From: Protula sp. h YS-2021
Taxonomy: Eukaryota > Annelida > Polychaeta > Sabellida > Serpulidae
Direction: 5' to 3'
Length of the DNA stretch: 64,000 nt
Assembly (NCBI GenBank): GCA_949752745.1
Contig: OX457028.1
Location: 22,180,352-22,244,351 of the forward strand
Part shown: piece by piece, positions 47,301 through 59,119 of the stretch
How positions within the stretch are numbered: the first letter of the stretch is position 1
Layout: each line of letters begins with the position of its first letter
Made by a program: the position numbers and the translations under genes
The notes under the pieces: model-generated
The model's input: only the letters and a program-made list of their open reading frames with translations
The model's database searches: none
What the model was told of the DNA's origin: nothing

Positions 47301-47571
47301 GAGCGTTTCAAGTGTTACTTTTTCCTAAAATCGTGATATCGTGCGATTTTGCGGCTTCTGATTGGCAGATATTAGTTCACCATTTTTATTTATTTTGTTG
47401 CAGAAGAAACGAGAAGAGCTCCTTAAATATAGAGCGATTGAAGAAATCCCCCAAAGCGGAAGCATAAGATATTCCAAGAAGCTTATTAACAACGTCATGA
47501 AGCGGTGGCCACAGCCAAAAAGCCCGGAGCATGAACAGCAAAAACTTTATGCTAAACTAAAAATGCGATAA
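38331..47571 (+). CDS. CHCHD1: CHCHD1/mS37-like mitochondrial ribosome protein (5' exon missing)
   Basis: Two exons are visible: 38331-38449 (after GGTTTCAG, before GTAAGT) and 47404-47571 (after TTTGTTGCAG, ending TAA). The junction is in phase 0. The first exon encodes twin CX9C motifs, CLIEMAKMLDC and CGSEITEYLTC, the CHCH fold oxidised by the mitochondrial Mia40 route. The second encodes a basic helix followed by SGSIRYSKKLINNVMKRWPQPK, which aligns in position and pattern with the human CHCHD1 C-terminus (SGS...NKLNKLLQRFPNKP). CHCHD1 is the small-subunit mitoribosome protein mS37. The first exon, which must end in one base of a split codon, was not found. The 8.95-kb intron is full of transposons. 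The C-terminus extends about 15 residues past the human end. Confidence 0.75.
38450..39142. other. Start of CHCHD1-like intron, no element recognised
   Basis: Unique-looking AT-rich intron sequence. The open frames at 38457-38790 run on from the exon or are chance. Confidence 0.5.
39143..40128. mobile_element. TIR element, about 1 kb, with 5-bp direct flanks
   Basis: The left end is CAGGGCATAAAGTTTA and the right end TAAACTTTTTGCCCTG. Both ends then carry GGGACCCC/GGGGTCCC words. ACAAT flanks both sides (39138-39142 and 40129-40133). The CAGGG start resembles hAT, but hAT makes 8-bp duplications, so the superfamily is left open. Inside is a three-unit repeat of about 179 bp (39348-39845) and a G run at about 39873-39891. 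It has no transposase. Confidence 0.65.
39348..39845. repeat. Tandem repeat of about 179 bp, 3 units
   Basis: GAGTTTTGTCC starts near 39528 and 39707 (GAGTTTGTCC near 39348). The blocks ACAGTTCTCGAAAGCTATTAG, CAGATGTGCCTTTT and TTGTTGAAATCG follow in each unit. It lies inside the TIR element. Confidence 0.85.
40225..40440. repeat. Degenerate CTTA/CTCA microsatellite and CA run
   Basis: From 40240 to 40370 nearly every 4-bp step is ACTT, ACTC or a one-base variant. A CA run sits at about 40422-40440. Confidence 0.7.
40569..41060. mobile_element. MITE with TIRs of about 120 bp
   Basis: About 40569-40690 and the reverse complement of about 40940-41060 share TTTAAAATAA, TTCTGAAGCAAATAAGAAACCA, TTCCGGAATAGACTACCG and AAATCGAAT.TCACAGAAATCAA. 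The total is about 490 bp with no ORF. Partial copies of the same end occur at 22206-22320 and 58150-58225. Confidence 0.85.
41430..42360. repeat. Degenerate 'GGCGATTCGCCAAAA' repeat array, copy 2
   Basis: About eight diverged units of roughly 110-120 bp carry TGGCTATTACTTTTTTTGGCGATTCGCCAAAAATTGG.GGAAATATTGGC-type blocks. Its last third (42060-42350) is the closest relative of 26343-26640. It is intronic. Confidence 0.7.
43084..44690 (-). pseudogene. Tigger transposase (CENP-B/DDE_1 family), broken
   Basis: Minus-strand reading gives the N-terminal region from about 44690 (SAEKLEVLKETK, basic, DNA-binding side). At 44353-43976 is a 125-codon frame with SNGWLERFLNRHNMRFKVLSG, the CENP-B-type HTH end, then DEYSADDIFNCDKTGLFCRAVPN with the first catalytic Asp, then GTKVSKEHITVLLGANMSGTEKLKP. 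The middle of the DDE core (43970-43510) is broken. At 43503-43084 is the acidic C-terminal part of this family. Stops and frameshifts make it inactive. It is not part of the surrounding host gene. Confidence 0.85.
45060..45305 (+). mobile_element. tRNA-derived SINE, copy 2, inside the Tigger
   Basis: The head has CGGTGGCCTAGTGCTTAGAC (A-box region) and GGGTTCAAACCCTGG (B box). The body matches 19768-20005 on the opposite strand. The tail is AACAATACAATACAATACAA, a run of AATAC. It is nested in the Tigger, so SINE activity is younger than that insertion. Confidence 0.9.
46065..46966. mobile_element. 0.9-kb long-TIR element with 9-bp target duplication
   Basis: GTTATACAT flanks both sides (46056-46064 and 46967-46975). 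The terminal repeats are about 120 bp and are themselves made of AAGGGCCTTG/C and AAACGGCC words, as in GGGACAGAAGGGCCTTGAAC on the left and its counterpart on the right. A 9-bp duplication with long TIRs fits Mutator-like elements best. The interior has a four-fold TAGATGAATTGTCG array (about 46420-46491) and no transposase. Confidence 0.85.
47060..47245 (+). repeat. Dispersed repeat before CHCHD1-like exon 3
   Basis: This is the partner of 38030-38215, in the same orientation and about 80% identical. Confidence 0.75.
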
Positions 47572-48292
47572 ATAGCCATGGTTTAAATTTATGTGTATCT
47601 TTCTGCTACTGTTCCAGCAGGTTTTATGGAATTTGAAGGTTCTCCTCAAACAAATTTCAGTTGCTGTGTTCAAGGGATTTTGTGACTGATTTAATATATT
47701 TTCATTTAATATTTTTTTTAAGTGACGCAAAAACATCAGACATAAATACGCATGAACGAGTGCTGTTCTATTTCATTAGAATCTCGGAATGTGAGTATTT
47801 CGAGGGCTTTGACAATGAAAAAGGACTAGGCTGGACGTAACTTGTCACAAAAAGAACATTGCACAGTGTATTTTTTTTTTGAAGAAATGAGGCATACTTA
47901 TAAATTGAGTCCAAGCTTTCCATCCCCCTCCTCAGGTTAGTGTTAAACACGGAGATTTTACTCACCTTGGGGGTTTTGACCGTGCTGTCAAGAAGCAAGG
48001 GCTTTTGTCTGCAAATTGTTATCTCCCAAAATTAAAGTCGTGGCTTTACCATCAATATTACCTTAAAATTCTCACGCCGATTACTTTTCCCAAAGATTCC
48101 TATATTTAGCAGTTAACAGTTGCTGTTGTGCAAAAATGTTGGTGATGAGCATGTCAAAAATCAATAAAACTGCTTCAAGTGATAATTTTCTTTATTTTTC
48201 AGCACCACGTTCATACACGCACATACACACAAACACGCACACACACGCGTCCCTTGTTTATAAAGCTAGTGGATGGAAAGTTCTCTGCTGTG
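47572..48292. other. Spacer between two convergent genes
   Basis: It holds the 3' ends of both genes. A T-rich tract lies at about 47871-47880 and a CA-rich tract at about 48215-48245. No further gene is seen. Confidence 0.6.
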
Positions 48293-51200
48293 TCATAACA
48301 AAGTCTTTCCTATCTTGATGGCGAGGCGCACCCACAGCGGCACCTTCCTCTCTGCCTCGCCGTACGTGTCCTCCGTCACGGCATAGCACGTCTTGTTCAG
48401 ATCTTCTTGTTCCTATTATAACAGACTTTTAGTTATATGTAACTATTGGCAACATGTGTTGTGGCGCCACGCTGCAAAGTACTCTTTCAGCCATGGAGAT
48501 AAACTTGTCTCGCATTTACTGCTTTTATAGTTACTCAAAAACGCTAGTAAAGGTAATGGTTGTGCCAGGATGAGAACAATTTGAAAATTAAACCTCAGCA
48601 ATCCGGAAATGAGAAAACCTTGCATTCGACTCCTGCGCTATCCCATTAATTAGCGAAAATGAAATCTGAGCTTTGTAAACTTTAAGATCTTCTCAAAACA
48701 GAACAAAGCAGATAAATACACTTGCAAATCCAGGCACCCAACGCCATTGCTATTATCGATGTACCCTAGGACCACGGGAAAAAAAAAAAAAAAACACGAC
48801 ACGTGAAGCCCTTACCTCATGCATGTTCTTTCTAAGGGTATCATTCGTCGTTGTGATCAAAACCTGACACTCTAAATCCCGGTGCACGGACCTGTAACCT
48901 ACGATCAAAGAGGGTTATGGTCTGATTATTGAGGTTGTTCTGGCCAACATCCGACAGTATACGATATCTCATTCAAAGTAAGCGTTCCTCGCCCTCCCAC
49001 CTCGCGGATTCTGTTCACGATAAACTGAAACCAGTTTGAGGGCATGGCATGATGGTAACGAACCTTCAGAAAGAAGTCCCTTTATTAACGAAATACACTG
49101 AAATAATTTCCCCTCGAACAACAATTTACAGCGACTGCTCATGTTTGGATAAATAACACACACAACTGATAATGTCCTGAAGCCGTTGGCCAAAGGTTCC
49201 TCAACTTCCGCTGCCAAGTTATTTCCATACCAAACTGATTTTATTTACTTGAATCCTTCTACTCTTCACCAAATGCTTCGACTGTACATTGGTCTACATA
49301 CCGAAGTTGGACGAGCCGATAAAGGTGGCCGAGGGCAGCGCTTGCCCCGGTAAGTAGTACCACATGCCCTTAGCGTGGAAGGTCCAGCCTTGCCTGCTGT
49401 ACTCACAGAGTGAAATCCTGTCACTCTGTCTGTTGAGCTGTATCCGCTTGAAGAATATCCTGGATATGTAAGTGTAAGCAGACGGTATGTGGTTGAGCGG
49501 AAACGCGCCGACGAAGAAACCATTCGCCTGAAACCAAACACGATCTTGGATTTTATTTACACCCTATTTAAGGATCCTTTTTAAGACATCGCATTCTCCA
49601 CATTTTCTCGTATCTTTTTGACAACTCCCAAGTGAATTGGATTGTTCAATGAAAGAACTTTCTCACGTACCTTCAATCGCAGTTTCGGTCAACTGGTGCC
49701 ATATATCCAGCTCACTGTTACTACACAACTGGTTTAAGGCGCAACCCCCCCCCCCCCCCCGTTCTCCCATGCCGGTTATGCGTCCTGTCTTACGGCAGAC
49801 GGGGATTACATTCTTCGCATGATTAAACGAATTATTATCTTTATTATATTATTGGACAAGGCTGTTTACTTACCTGTTGCAGCATAGGGGTAAAATATAG
49901 TTTAGTATATTCTATGATGCATAAAAAAGAAATTATAATACAGAGAACAAAAACAAAAATCTAAAATATGCTTGTGCTTGGTAATCATATCCCCAAGAAT
50001 TACAAATAAACTACAATCATACACCTTTCTACAATAGTAGGTTTTTAAGCTACGTTTAAAGCTTGCCAGTGATTTACAAGCTCTTATGTCACATTTTAGT
50101 TTGTTCCACAACACAGGACGAGCGATGGTGAATGCTCGGTATCCTTATCCTGTCAGATTATACATGGGCTGGGGCAACAGTGTAGTGAGCGATTGAGGAG
50201 CCTGTGTATTTTAGGATTTGACGATTAGACCATTGATACCGTAATTTTCGGAGTAGAATGTTTGCATGCAAAACAGCTCCAACAGGTCCATGGCGGGTTA
50301 TGGTCTAGGCGCCATTTCATAGTCAAACAAAAATGCTTTCGAGTCCAGAATGAGCGCCTGAGTCAGACTAAACAATACAGGAATACCTGTAAGTAAATAA
50401 CCGCTACAGCAAAACGAGTGGATTTAATGGGGCTGGGGAAAACTTTCAGCTTGCTTGGCGATGAGAGAAACAAAAGATTTCTTAACGGTTTGTTTTGTTT
50501 GATTGGCTGCTGAAAGAGAGAGGGGATTATTCTCCAAAACGACCACATCCCAAGGTTGTGTGGTACGGTTTTATAACTGTCCCGTTGATGGGACAGCGAA
50601 GTCATGGGAGACTAGTTATCGTGATCCATGGGGCTCTCCCAGCAACGCAACATTCCTAATACACAAACAATGCTTCACACCTACCTTTGGAGAAGCGGTA
50701 TAAATCCGCATATCTGATTTACTTTTCAGCATGACATCCATATACTGCTGTATGAGGTTAAAATATCCGGATGCCATAACGAGTCTGGATCCTGGAGGGC
50801 AGCGCTGCAGGAACTCCAGGGTGGCCTCACTGTCCATGGTAACGCCGAACTGCCCCATCTGGACCAGCGGGTACACATGTGTGTCTTTTTCAGCATTATC
50901 CGTACCAGACAATGTTACATGCTGACTGCTGTCAGTCCTATCACAGGTTGCTTGTATCTGATCACTTGTAATTACAGCCTTAACGTCGGAGGCTGTCTCT
51001 TTTATAGAATGATGCGTTTTTCTGTATATTATACTCTCTAAGCGGGTTCTGAAAAACTCTTTGAATTTTCTTCCTCTGTCATAACCTGAAATAAAAAGGA
51101 AAGAGAACAAGTGACGGGCACAGAACTCGCTGTATTTTACTTTACTCACCGCGAAGGACCGTTACGAAACATTTCTAAGTTTCAGTCCCCGGCCGAGTCC

Positions 51201-54200
51201 GCTTTCCATAGTAACAGCAAATAAACCGAACCTGATAGAACTGCGGCAAATTCCTAGTCTTGACTACAGGCATGATACCATAGAGAGTCCCATGACTGTG
51301 TGTGTTACAGACAAACTGTTAAATCACTGATTGCGAGATTAATTAACGTTCTCTGTGATGTACAACATCCATTGAAATTCATTCCTGAACGTACTTTTAA
51401 ATAAAGTACAACATGTAGATATCTACGCCAAAAACGCCATGTTGTGTGAAAATACAGAGAAAAACATCACACGGAAACACTCCGGTAAAAAATGGACGAG
51501 AAATACCGCCATACACACGACAGAACTGATTTGGGGATGGCCTCGGCTTATGAAAATATTACCCAGGTAGGGATGGTGCCGTACATCTGCAGGTAATTTC
51601 ACAGTATTGTCAGGCTGTAACTGAAAGGATAACGAGCCCACGGAGTCCACGATTCTGGTGAAGTAGTCGGCAACTTCCGGCTCCCGAGTCAACACCACGT
51701 AACGGTCCTGACGATTCGTGAAATAATCGTTGCTTAAATTGGCCCTGGAAAAATTATTATACCATCATTTAAGTACACTGTACACTGAGCATCAGTATGA
51801 ACATGGCTCAGTCAAGTCAGACACCTGGTTGGTTGTTTGGTGACGCAACAGGTGTATGTACACAGGTAATGGGTTTGAAAAAATCTTTGAATTCTTTTTC
51901 TTATACTGAAACATAATTTTTTTGTCTGGCTTTTATTAACATGATTTAGTAACGTTTCATTAAGGAACATACTTCATATATGGAATGAATTTCTCGATCC
52001 GAAAGATGTTCATTATATAAAGGATTTACTGTAATTTCAAAGATCATTCCCACTCGTAGGCGGAACATTTATCACTGGGAATATTTTACGCCGGTGTTTG
52101 GTGCGAGTAATTCTCCCCGTGCTAACAACCTCCCTCCCTTCCGGGTTTGTTTGCGCACACATACTGAATGCAATGAAACCCCATCGTGCTGGAAGTTCCC
52201 CCAATGGATTCATCGAAATTAAGTAGGAAATTCTAAGGTTTCAAATATCCATGTTTCTGCTATGGATTATATAATGGTCCAGTGAGGATTAAAGAAGATA
52301 TGTGAATTAAATTTACAAAGTTTTCTGATGTTGAAAATCTCTTTAAAAACAGCCCTTGATGTGGACTCGTCAAGATTAAGTAGAAAATCCTCAGGTTTCA
52401 AAAATACATGCTGCTCTGGATTAATGCTTCACAGAAGATTAAATCGTTATATCAAATGCTCAACTTGATAATAAAACGCACAGGCAGATATGGATCCTAG
52501 GACGACCTCTGATATTATACTATAGGATCACGGACACTGGTATAAATATACGGTCGCGAATTTGTTTCCTTTTCACCTGTGTTAAAAAACCCGCAGACGC
52601 ATCAGGGTATTAGGTATCAGCATACGATTACAAAGTAAAGAAGCAAAGTTACACATTTTTCCGTGAGAAGTGTGATAAATCTGAAACTCTTAGTGAAATG
52701 TGAAAAGTCGAATTAGTTAGAAAACACCATTCGGAAAAATTCACAAGAGCCAAAAACACTTTTTTAGGACGCTAAATACTGTTATGCGTAAGACAAAGGA
52801 AAATCCTCCCCCCCCCCCCCCCCCACATTCATGCGCTCATGACGTGAGTAAAGACTTCAATAATTTCTTTAAAAAGAAAGTTAACAACATCCGTGACAAG
52901 TTTGACACTGTTTCCGAAAAAGCGTTTGAGTACAACGATCAATTTAAAGGCAATCCTTTGATTGATTTCGCTCAGATTACCGTTGAGGACACTATCAAAA
53001 TGATAAAAGAGTGCCTGGCAAAGTCATGCATTATGGACCCGATCTCAATGTTTCTCTTAAAACAGTGTACAGGCAAAGACTATAAACTACTAAGATATGA
53101 CACTCCCTATACAGCCTATAGTACCCAGCTGCTTGCAGCGCCCCTGGTGGAAGAGTTGCAAACTGAGAAAAACAGCTGTCAAAGCCCTTTACAGTATTGG
53201 TGTTAAGCCCAGTATTTCAATAGATTTTAGGGGATTTAAAGTAATTTATTTCAACAGGAGCTGAATAATAGAAGTAAGAAGGATAAAAAAATGCTATTTT
53301 TATTGCACAGCCAGCTTTTATTTAACAAATCTGATCAGATAACGATCACCCCCTCCCCACCCTCCCGTCAAAGATCACAATAGAGTAAGGTAAATACTGC
53401 TCTCACACTTACACATGAATAAGCTATAAGACTTTTCTGTTTCTTTTATCACTCTAGGATCTAACTGAAGATAAATTTGTCATTTTCAAAGTGAAATGAA
53501 TTCGCATCTTTATTCATAATCTCACAGAACTTTTTATCTTTTTAACACACACGGTATTTGTACATTCAATTCTATTTTTTCCACATATCTGGCATTGCAA
53601 TCTTGTTAAGTTTTGTCAAGTTTTGGCATGTGCTGCACCATTGGAAAAACGGTGACAAAAACAGATTCTAGATCTTTCAAAAAAAAAAAGTTTTCGGATG
53701 GTATAAATAAATATTGGCTGAGTTCATTCATGCAAGAATTAATTTTGGCCGCTGCAGAATTGGTTTGTTTTTTTTTTCCGCTCTCCAAAACTTTGACCGA
53801 AGTCGTCGCACCTCTTTTTGAAATTTTTGTTTTCATTGCATATCAGGTGTAGTTTATGGTAAAGGCGTTGAAACCAAGCTATGCTTTTTTCATCACATTT
53901 TTCTTGCGGTGAGGATGAACCCACAGAAAAGGATGCTTTGGGAGTTTTTAATTCCTTCTTTGTACTTCGAATTTTTGGCGCGGGGCTCGATATTGTAATT
54001 TGGGGAGAGGGATTTCGAACATGAAACAGTGTTGGAACAACATTCAATATTAATCCCTTTCTATGTTTGTCCGTTGGAAATCGAAAGAAGGAAAGATTGC
54101 AGTTGTAGTAGTCATTATCGCATCCAACTGCTGCACAAGGTCGTCCTCTTCTTGTAGTAGCCATACTCTTATTCTTTACTATTAATTATCCAGGCGACAA

Positions 54201-55976
54201 AATGTTTTTATAAACTTTAAGACGGATGAAGTAATGAAAAGTTAAAAAACACGTGCACTTTCCAGGTAACCTCAATATATTGACAGCTTAATTTGCAACT
54301 CTTACACCAGGCGGCGCCACTGCTTTCTAGATACGCGAAAATGGCTGAGTGTCATATCTTAGTAGTAAACAGTCTTTGGTACAGGTGAACTTGCTCCAAC
54401 CACATGTAGAAGTGTGAACCTCTAATTACAATTAGGAATATTTCCGAAAGCACACAAAAATCCACCATTAGGCCTCTTTAAAAGAAACCGTCTTTAGACA
54501 TGGTGTTACGTAACTAAGTAAGCTCATCGAAGAAGCAGTCAGTAAACAACTACTCCAACACCTGAACATAAATCACTTGAATGAAGTACACTAGTCCGCG
54601 TATAAGAAACACCATAGTACGGAAACGGCGATGATATCGATGCTCAACGGTATACTGACTGAACTTGAAAAGCCAAATACTGCTATGCTAATTGCAAATC
54701 TGGATATGTCTGACGCGTTTGACACGGTGGACCACCAGGTGCTGCTAAGGGGTCTCCATTACACATTTTGAATTTGTGGCCAGGCACTGAGCTGGTTGGA
54801 ATCTTATCTTTTAAAAAAGCCAGTATGCGTATCTGTTGAAGGTGTGGAATCAAACGTATTGGTTCGGGATTATTCCTTACCACAAGGATGAAAGCTGGGA
54901 CCCAGGCTTTCCTCGGATTATACCAAGCCATTGGGATTACTGTTAAAATACCTCATTGTGTTGTACGAATGCTATCCAGGCGACACTGGCCTTGCGAAGT
55001 CATCAAAACAATACCAATTCAAGAACAGTCCGAAGGTGTTCAATCTCTATCCCAAATTTTTCCAAATTCAAAAATGGACGTTTGACAATAGACTGATGTT
55101 AAACCCTGGGAAAACAGAATTTATGGTTATATCAAGTAAAAAAAATTTTAGCTAAGATAGAAGTTATAAATCTAGAGCCACAGGATAGTGTTGTTCCCTC
55201 ATCCAGACACGTCAAACGCCTTGGTGTAATGACAGACTGTTGTGTGCCTATGGAGGACCAAGTTACACATACATGTAGGATTTGCTATTACTACCTGAAA
55301 AGGATAACCAACATTCGACCGTATTTGTCCATCGAACACACAAATGCGCTGGTGCAGACGCTTGTTGTGTGTAGAATCGATTACTGCAATGCACTAGTAG
55401 TAGGACTCCAAGATTACTTAATAGCCAGCCTTGAACGTGTTCTTAAGGCTTCAGCTAGATGCCTCCTGGAACCAACACGAACGCTGCCACGAAAACCCTT
55501 CATTGGCTGAAGGTCAAGGAAAGCAAGGACTGCAAACTGGCACTTGTGAACTGGAAATGCCTACATAATGCACGGCCTGCGTATCTGGTGGACTTGCTGA
55601 AACCATATGTACTCAACCGTACTCTGCGGTTGTCAGAAAACCACGAACCGGTTGTACCAAGGTCGTGCACACGCTATGGCCAGCGTGCCTTTGAATCAGC
55701 GGTCCCTTTACTATGGAATAGATTGCCAGTTGGAATACGGTCACAAAATACGCTTCAAGCTTTTAAGAACGCGCTTAAAACCCGTTTATTTAGGATATCT
55801 CATAATTACTAGTTTTGCTCGACCTCTGGATAGTATTTTAGCGTCTCAGTGATTTTAAACTCGGATAAATCTTCTAATTTTCGGATATATACTCATGATA
55901 TTTACTCATGATATCAATATTAGCAGCTATCTTGTACTCTGTAGCGCTTTGGCTTATTGCGAAAAGGCGCTTCATA

Positions 55977-56047
<71 letters not shown>

Positions 56048-59000
56048 GGGTTTATTTGCAAAGGGAATTGTTTGTACGCAGCACCGGGTAGAAAATCGCC
56101 AAAAGTGGGACAAAAATCCTCTTTCCGTGTAAGACCTCGTTCCGTGAAAAATTTAGTTGCCTCAGGAAGTTGGTTTACGGGTTAATTCTCAGCAAATTGT
56201 ACAGAAAAAAAATCAAGCAATTAATTGGGTGACATTTTTCTTCGGAATTCTAACGTAAGGTGAAATGCTGAAATATACACTGAAAACGATTCATATGAAA
56301 ACGGAAAATTTGAACTATTCTCAGATACTTCGAATAACATGCGCTTAATTATACAAATTAAGTCAGTACCCACTGATTATGACATCATCGTCAAATATGT
56401 AGACTTTGATATGTTGCAGACCCACAAGCTCATTCCATTTCTCCTTCAGAAAGCGTTTATACATTCCACGTAACTCGGGAGAATGGAACAAGGATACCTG
56501 CAACACATTTATACCTGGAATAGATTCACAACGTCAATGCCATATTGCCTCAGCCAAGTGGAACACTTACGTATAATGTCCGATAGCGGGCACCGCACAC
56601 TAGCGAACAACACCCTCTAATCACCACATAACACACTGTTTAGTACCGCTTTCTAATAAATTCATCTACATGTATATTACTGGCGGATTTGCACAAGGTG
56701 GTGATCCCGTTATAAAAAGATTTTCATGTACTTCAATCGCTTCTCGTTACAAAAGAGTGCAGGCAAAAGCTGTTACAAGAAACGTAGCTCTACATTTCAT
56801 AACATATATTCAACAGCACTTTTTATCCTGCTGCAAAAAACACATTGTAATCTTATGTTTGTATCTTACTCCTGTTGCAAAGTTTAAAAACATACTTTTG
56901 TTTTTTTTTTTTTTTACCTATAGTACACATGGATGCTTAACGAAAATTACGCATTGCACCTTGAGATATTCGCACTAAAGAAACAAAAACAAAAGTTTTT
57001 TTTTTATAACCAACAGGCTGCCGCCTCCCCCAGATTTCTTTCGTGAAGAAACAGCCATTATTTTTGGGTTTTAACTTCTGTGACGTGATGGGTTTTCGAA
57101 GATATATCATTTGTGCACGGCGATGACTATTCCTAATGCTGTGGAACATCAAAATATTTTACGAAACAATTTATGGGAATCCTCTAAGCTGCTTTGTGGG
57201 CTGACCTTGACCTGCTGGCGGTGATCGTGCACTAGGCGGTGCAGCATACTGCACGAGTTGACGGCACCGCGTGACGCTCTCGTGTAGTCCAGCAATACGT
57301 GCACTCGCAGCGCGTCCCCGCCGCCTCTCTGCACTCCTTGGGACTCAGCCACCGTCTTCTCTATTCGCTTCACCTGTCAACCATTCAGGCAACAGATATG
57401 AAGTAACTAGGTCATAACTTACACTTCAGTAACACAGTATTTAGAATAAGAACTACAGGAGTACGAGATGCGGATTCAAAAATGTCAGTGTGTGAAAAAA
57501 AGACAACATACCAGCTCCTTTTCCAAATCACCAGTACCCAAGTAGAGCGATGCAAGAACGATTCTTTTCTTTGCACTTCTCGCCTTTTCCTACAGCAACA
57601 ATAACAGAATACAACAACAGTGTGCAAGAGCCACGAGTCCCAGACAGCGGCTATCTCAGTTTAGCAATAAATAGAGTAACGGACACAGAATAGGAAAGAA
57701 GGGTCGAAGTGTTAAAGTTTCAACAATCTCCCGGCTGCCTACAGGAACACGTAAGCCCCGACAATATATGTACTGTAGAAACAATGGGCGAAAGGCTGAA
57801 GGCGAAATCTTGTTCACATCACACACTAGACTGTTTCACAGACCGATCACCCACATATTTTAATAAATATAACCTATTTTAGTAAACCCCTTATATCTTG
57901 TTTTAGTTCTAGTTAATGTAGTTAGTCTTTTTATGTAAATATCAGTATTATTTTCTATAAATAATTTCTTTGTAGCCCTTTCAAGGCTTTGAGCTAACAT
58001 TGAGAAAAGGTTTTATAAATGTTGCATTGTTATTATAAGGTACACAGGATAATGACTCGTTCAAAGCGTGTGTGATCCTGTGAGGAGCCTCAGGGATGTA
58101 TTTGAATTTGACGGCGACATATGTTATTTGTAGTTATTTCTACATTTCAAAGATTTCGGAGCAGCCTGTTGAAAAATACCTGGTTTCCTATTTGGTTCAG
58201 AATTTTATTTTATTTTAAATAAAGCGTAGTTTTCTGTTATTTTCGCAAAAAAAACCCCATCATATTTTGGAATTACAAAATGGGCGTAATGCCGCAACAG
58301 TTTGTACGTAATGTCGTGGGATATACCGTCTCTATGTGATGTCCCAGATGCAACGTCGCCATACATAGTGTTAAGAAACCAAAAAAGCAATAAATAAATA
58401 AGAAATAAGTAAATAAATAAATAAAAGAAATAAAACAACACGATACCCCATGATTGGGGCAAGTCGAGCTGTTCTACAGTCTAAACTTAACCAACTACTA
58501 CTCCTACACTCAAGCTGAAAGTATACAAATGTGGTGCTTATAACGTAGTTTGTCACTGTACCTAAATCATTGCCATTGGGCACTCCTTTTAAGCCTGTAA
58601 TCTCATGTGTTATACGGAAGCCTACTGATATGAATTAGCCAGCCTGAGAAAGTCAAGTGACCTTACAAAAACGGAGGAATTCAAAGGAACGGCATAAGAA
58701 GTGGCAAATTGATACATAATACAAGAAACTTACCACCAAGGTGTCGTAGAATTGCGTCGGCGTCCGTAAAATTTCAACATTTTTTCCGTAAACGGCAAAT
58801 TTACAGGTGTGTCTGTTCATCCAGGAAAAATGCTGTTCGACATCACTCTGCCTTTTTGCTGATGCACACAGCACGCGCCGATACCTCGAGTGTCGGACAT
58901 GGCTGATAAAACTACAAGAATTTTTAAAAGTAAGTGGTTGAATTTTCAACCACAAATTCAGCAAAAAAAGCGACGTGGCATATCTGTTATGGAAACAATG

Positions 59001-59114
59001 ACAAAATACGCGAATGGACGGTCTGTTAAATACTTTGGACCAAAAGCCCCAAGGAATGTGACTCACCGAGCACTCCGTATGCCTGCCTCTTACTATATTC
59101 ACATATTCATACAT
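48293..59114 (-). CDS. PGS1: Phosphatidylglycerophosphate synthase, mitochondrial (PGS1), 9 exons
   Basis: It joins CDP-diacylglycerol to glycerol-3-phosphate, the committed step to cardiolipin. Exons: 59114-58734, 57589-57512, 57373-57206, 56497-56370, 51744-51563, 51085-50685, 49527-49302, 48898-48816 and 48412-48293. All splices are AG/GT and all phases agree, giving 588 residues (human about 556). The first PLD motif HxKx4D is His238/Lys240/Asp245, followed by SGANLS and YFTNRQDRYV. The second, FHAKG (His497/Lys499), lacks the Asp, as I recall for the family, and leads to IGSSNFGYRSVHRDLE. The first 90 residues are basic and hydrophobic, in keeping with a mitochondrial presequence. The start at 59114 is the only in-frame Met before the conserved part and is less certain. 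Introns, notably the 4.6-kb intron 4, hold LINEs. It converges with the CHCHD1-like gene. Confidence 0.92.
52740..53115 (+). pseudogene. LINE ORF2 linker fragment in PGS1 intron 4
   Basis: The frame from 52784 has VSKDFNNFFKKKVNNIRDKFD, FNDQF-like and TVEDTIKMIKECLAKSCIMDPISMFLLKQC blocks. These mark the region between endonuclease and RT in CR1/jockey-type ORF2. Coding resemblance ends near 53085. A C run (52808-52824) encodes a string of Pro before it. It lies antisense to PGS1. Confidence 0.7.
53606..54164 (-). pseudogene. THAP-domain protein fragment in PGS1 intron 4
   Basis: From ATG 54164, 141 codons are open. CAAVGCDND...SFFRFPTDKHRKG (residues about 10-37) is the first half of a THAP zinc finger (CX4C here, then the Phe-Phe-x-Phe-Pro block). 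The second half with its CX2H pair is missing, cut after residue 38. A Lys/Ser-rich linker and a helical WFQRLYHKLHLICNENKNFK follow. A shifted frame continues with NSCMNELSQYLFIPSENFFFL (53836-53606). THAP proteins include P-element transposases and host factors; this piece is probably a transposon relic. Confidence 0.6.
54630..55850 (+). mobile_element. LINE RT, CR1/jockey-like, with AAT tail
   Basis: Plus-strand blocks in order: ANLDMSDAFDTVDHQVLL (motif A) at 54690; SWLESYL; YSLPQG followed by a stop at 54885 (motif B); a damaged catalytic turn at 54975 where FADD is not intact (GDTGLAKS remains); then LMLNPGKTEFMVISSKK, VVCRIDYCNALVVGLQ, TLHWLKVKESKDCKLALV and PLLWNRLPVGIRS...FKNALKTRLF up to 55810. 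The 3' UTR ends GGCGCTTCATAA at about 55976, into an AAT run. It is antisense to PGS1 and inactive. Confidence 0.85.
55976..56046. repeat. AAT microsatellite, 3' tail of the LINE
   Basis: About 23 uninterrupted ATA/AAT units directly follow the LINE 3' UTR, as for CR1-like elements with microsatellite tails. Confidence 0.95.
58150..58225. mobile_element. Single end of the long-TIR MITE
   Basis: TGGTTTCCTATTTGGTTCAG and TTTATTTTAAATAAAG match the terminal repeat of 40569-41060 in reverse orientation. Only one end is seen. It lies in PGS1 intron 1. Confidence 0.5.
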
Positions 59115-59119
59115 ATATA

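Noticed and set aside
49266..49541. 91-codon minus-strand ORF (MFGFRRMVSSS...)
   Set aside because: It is a shadow. The correct frame of the same bases is PGS1 exon 7 with the second HxK motif.
55874..56132. Poly-Leu and poly-Asn ORFs
   Set aside because: They are translations of the AAT microsatellite.
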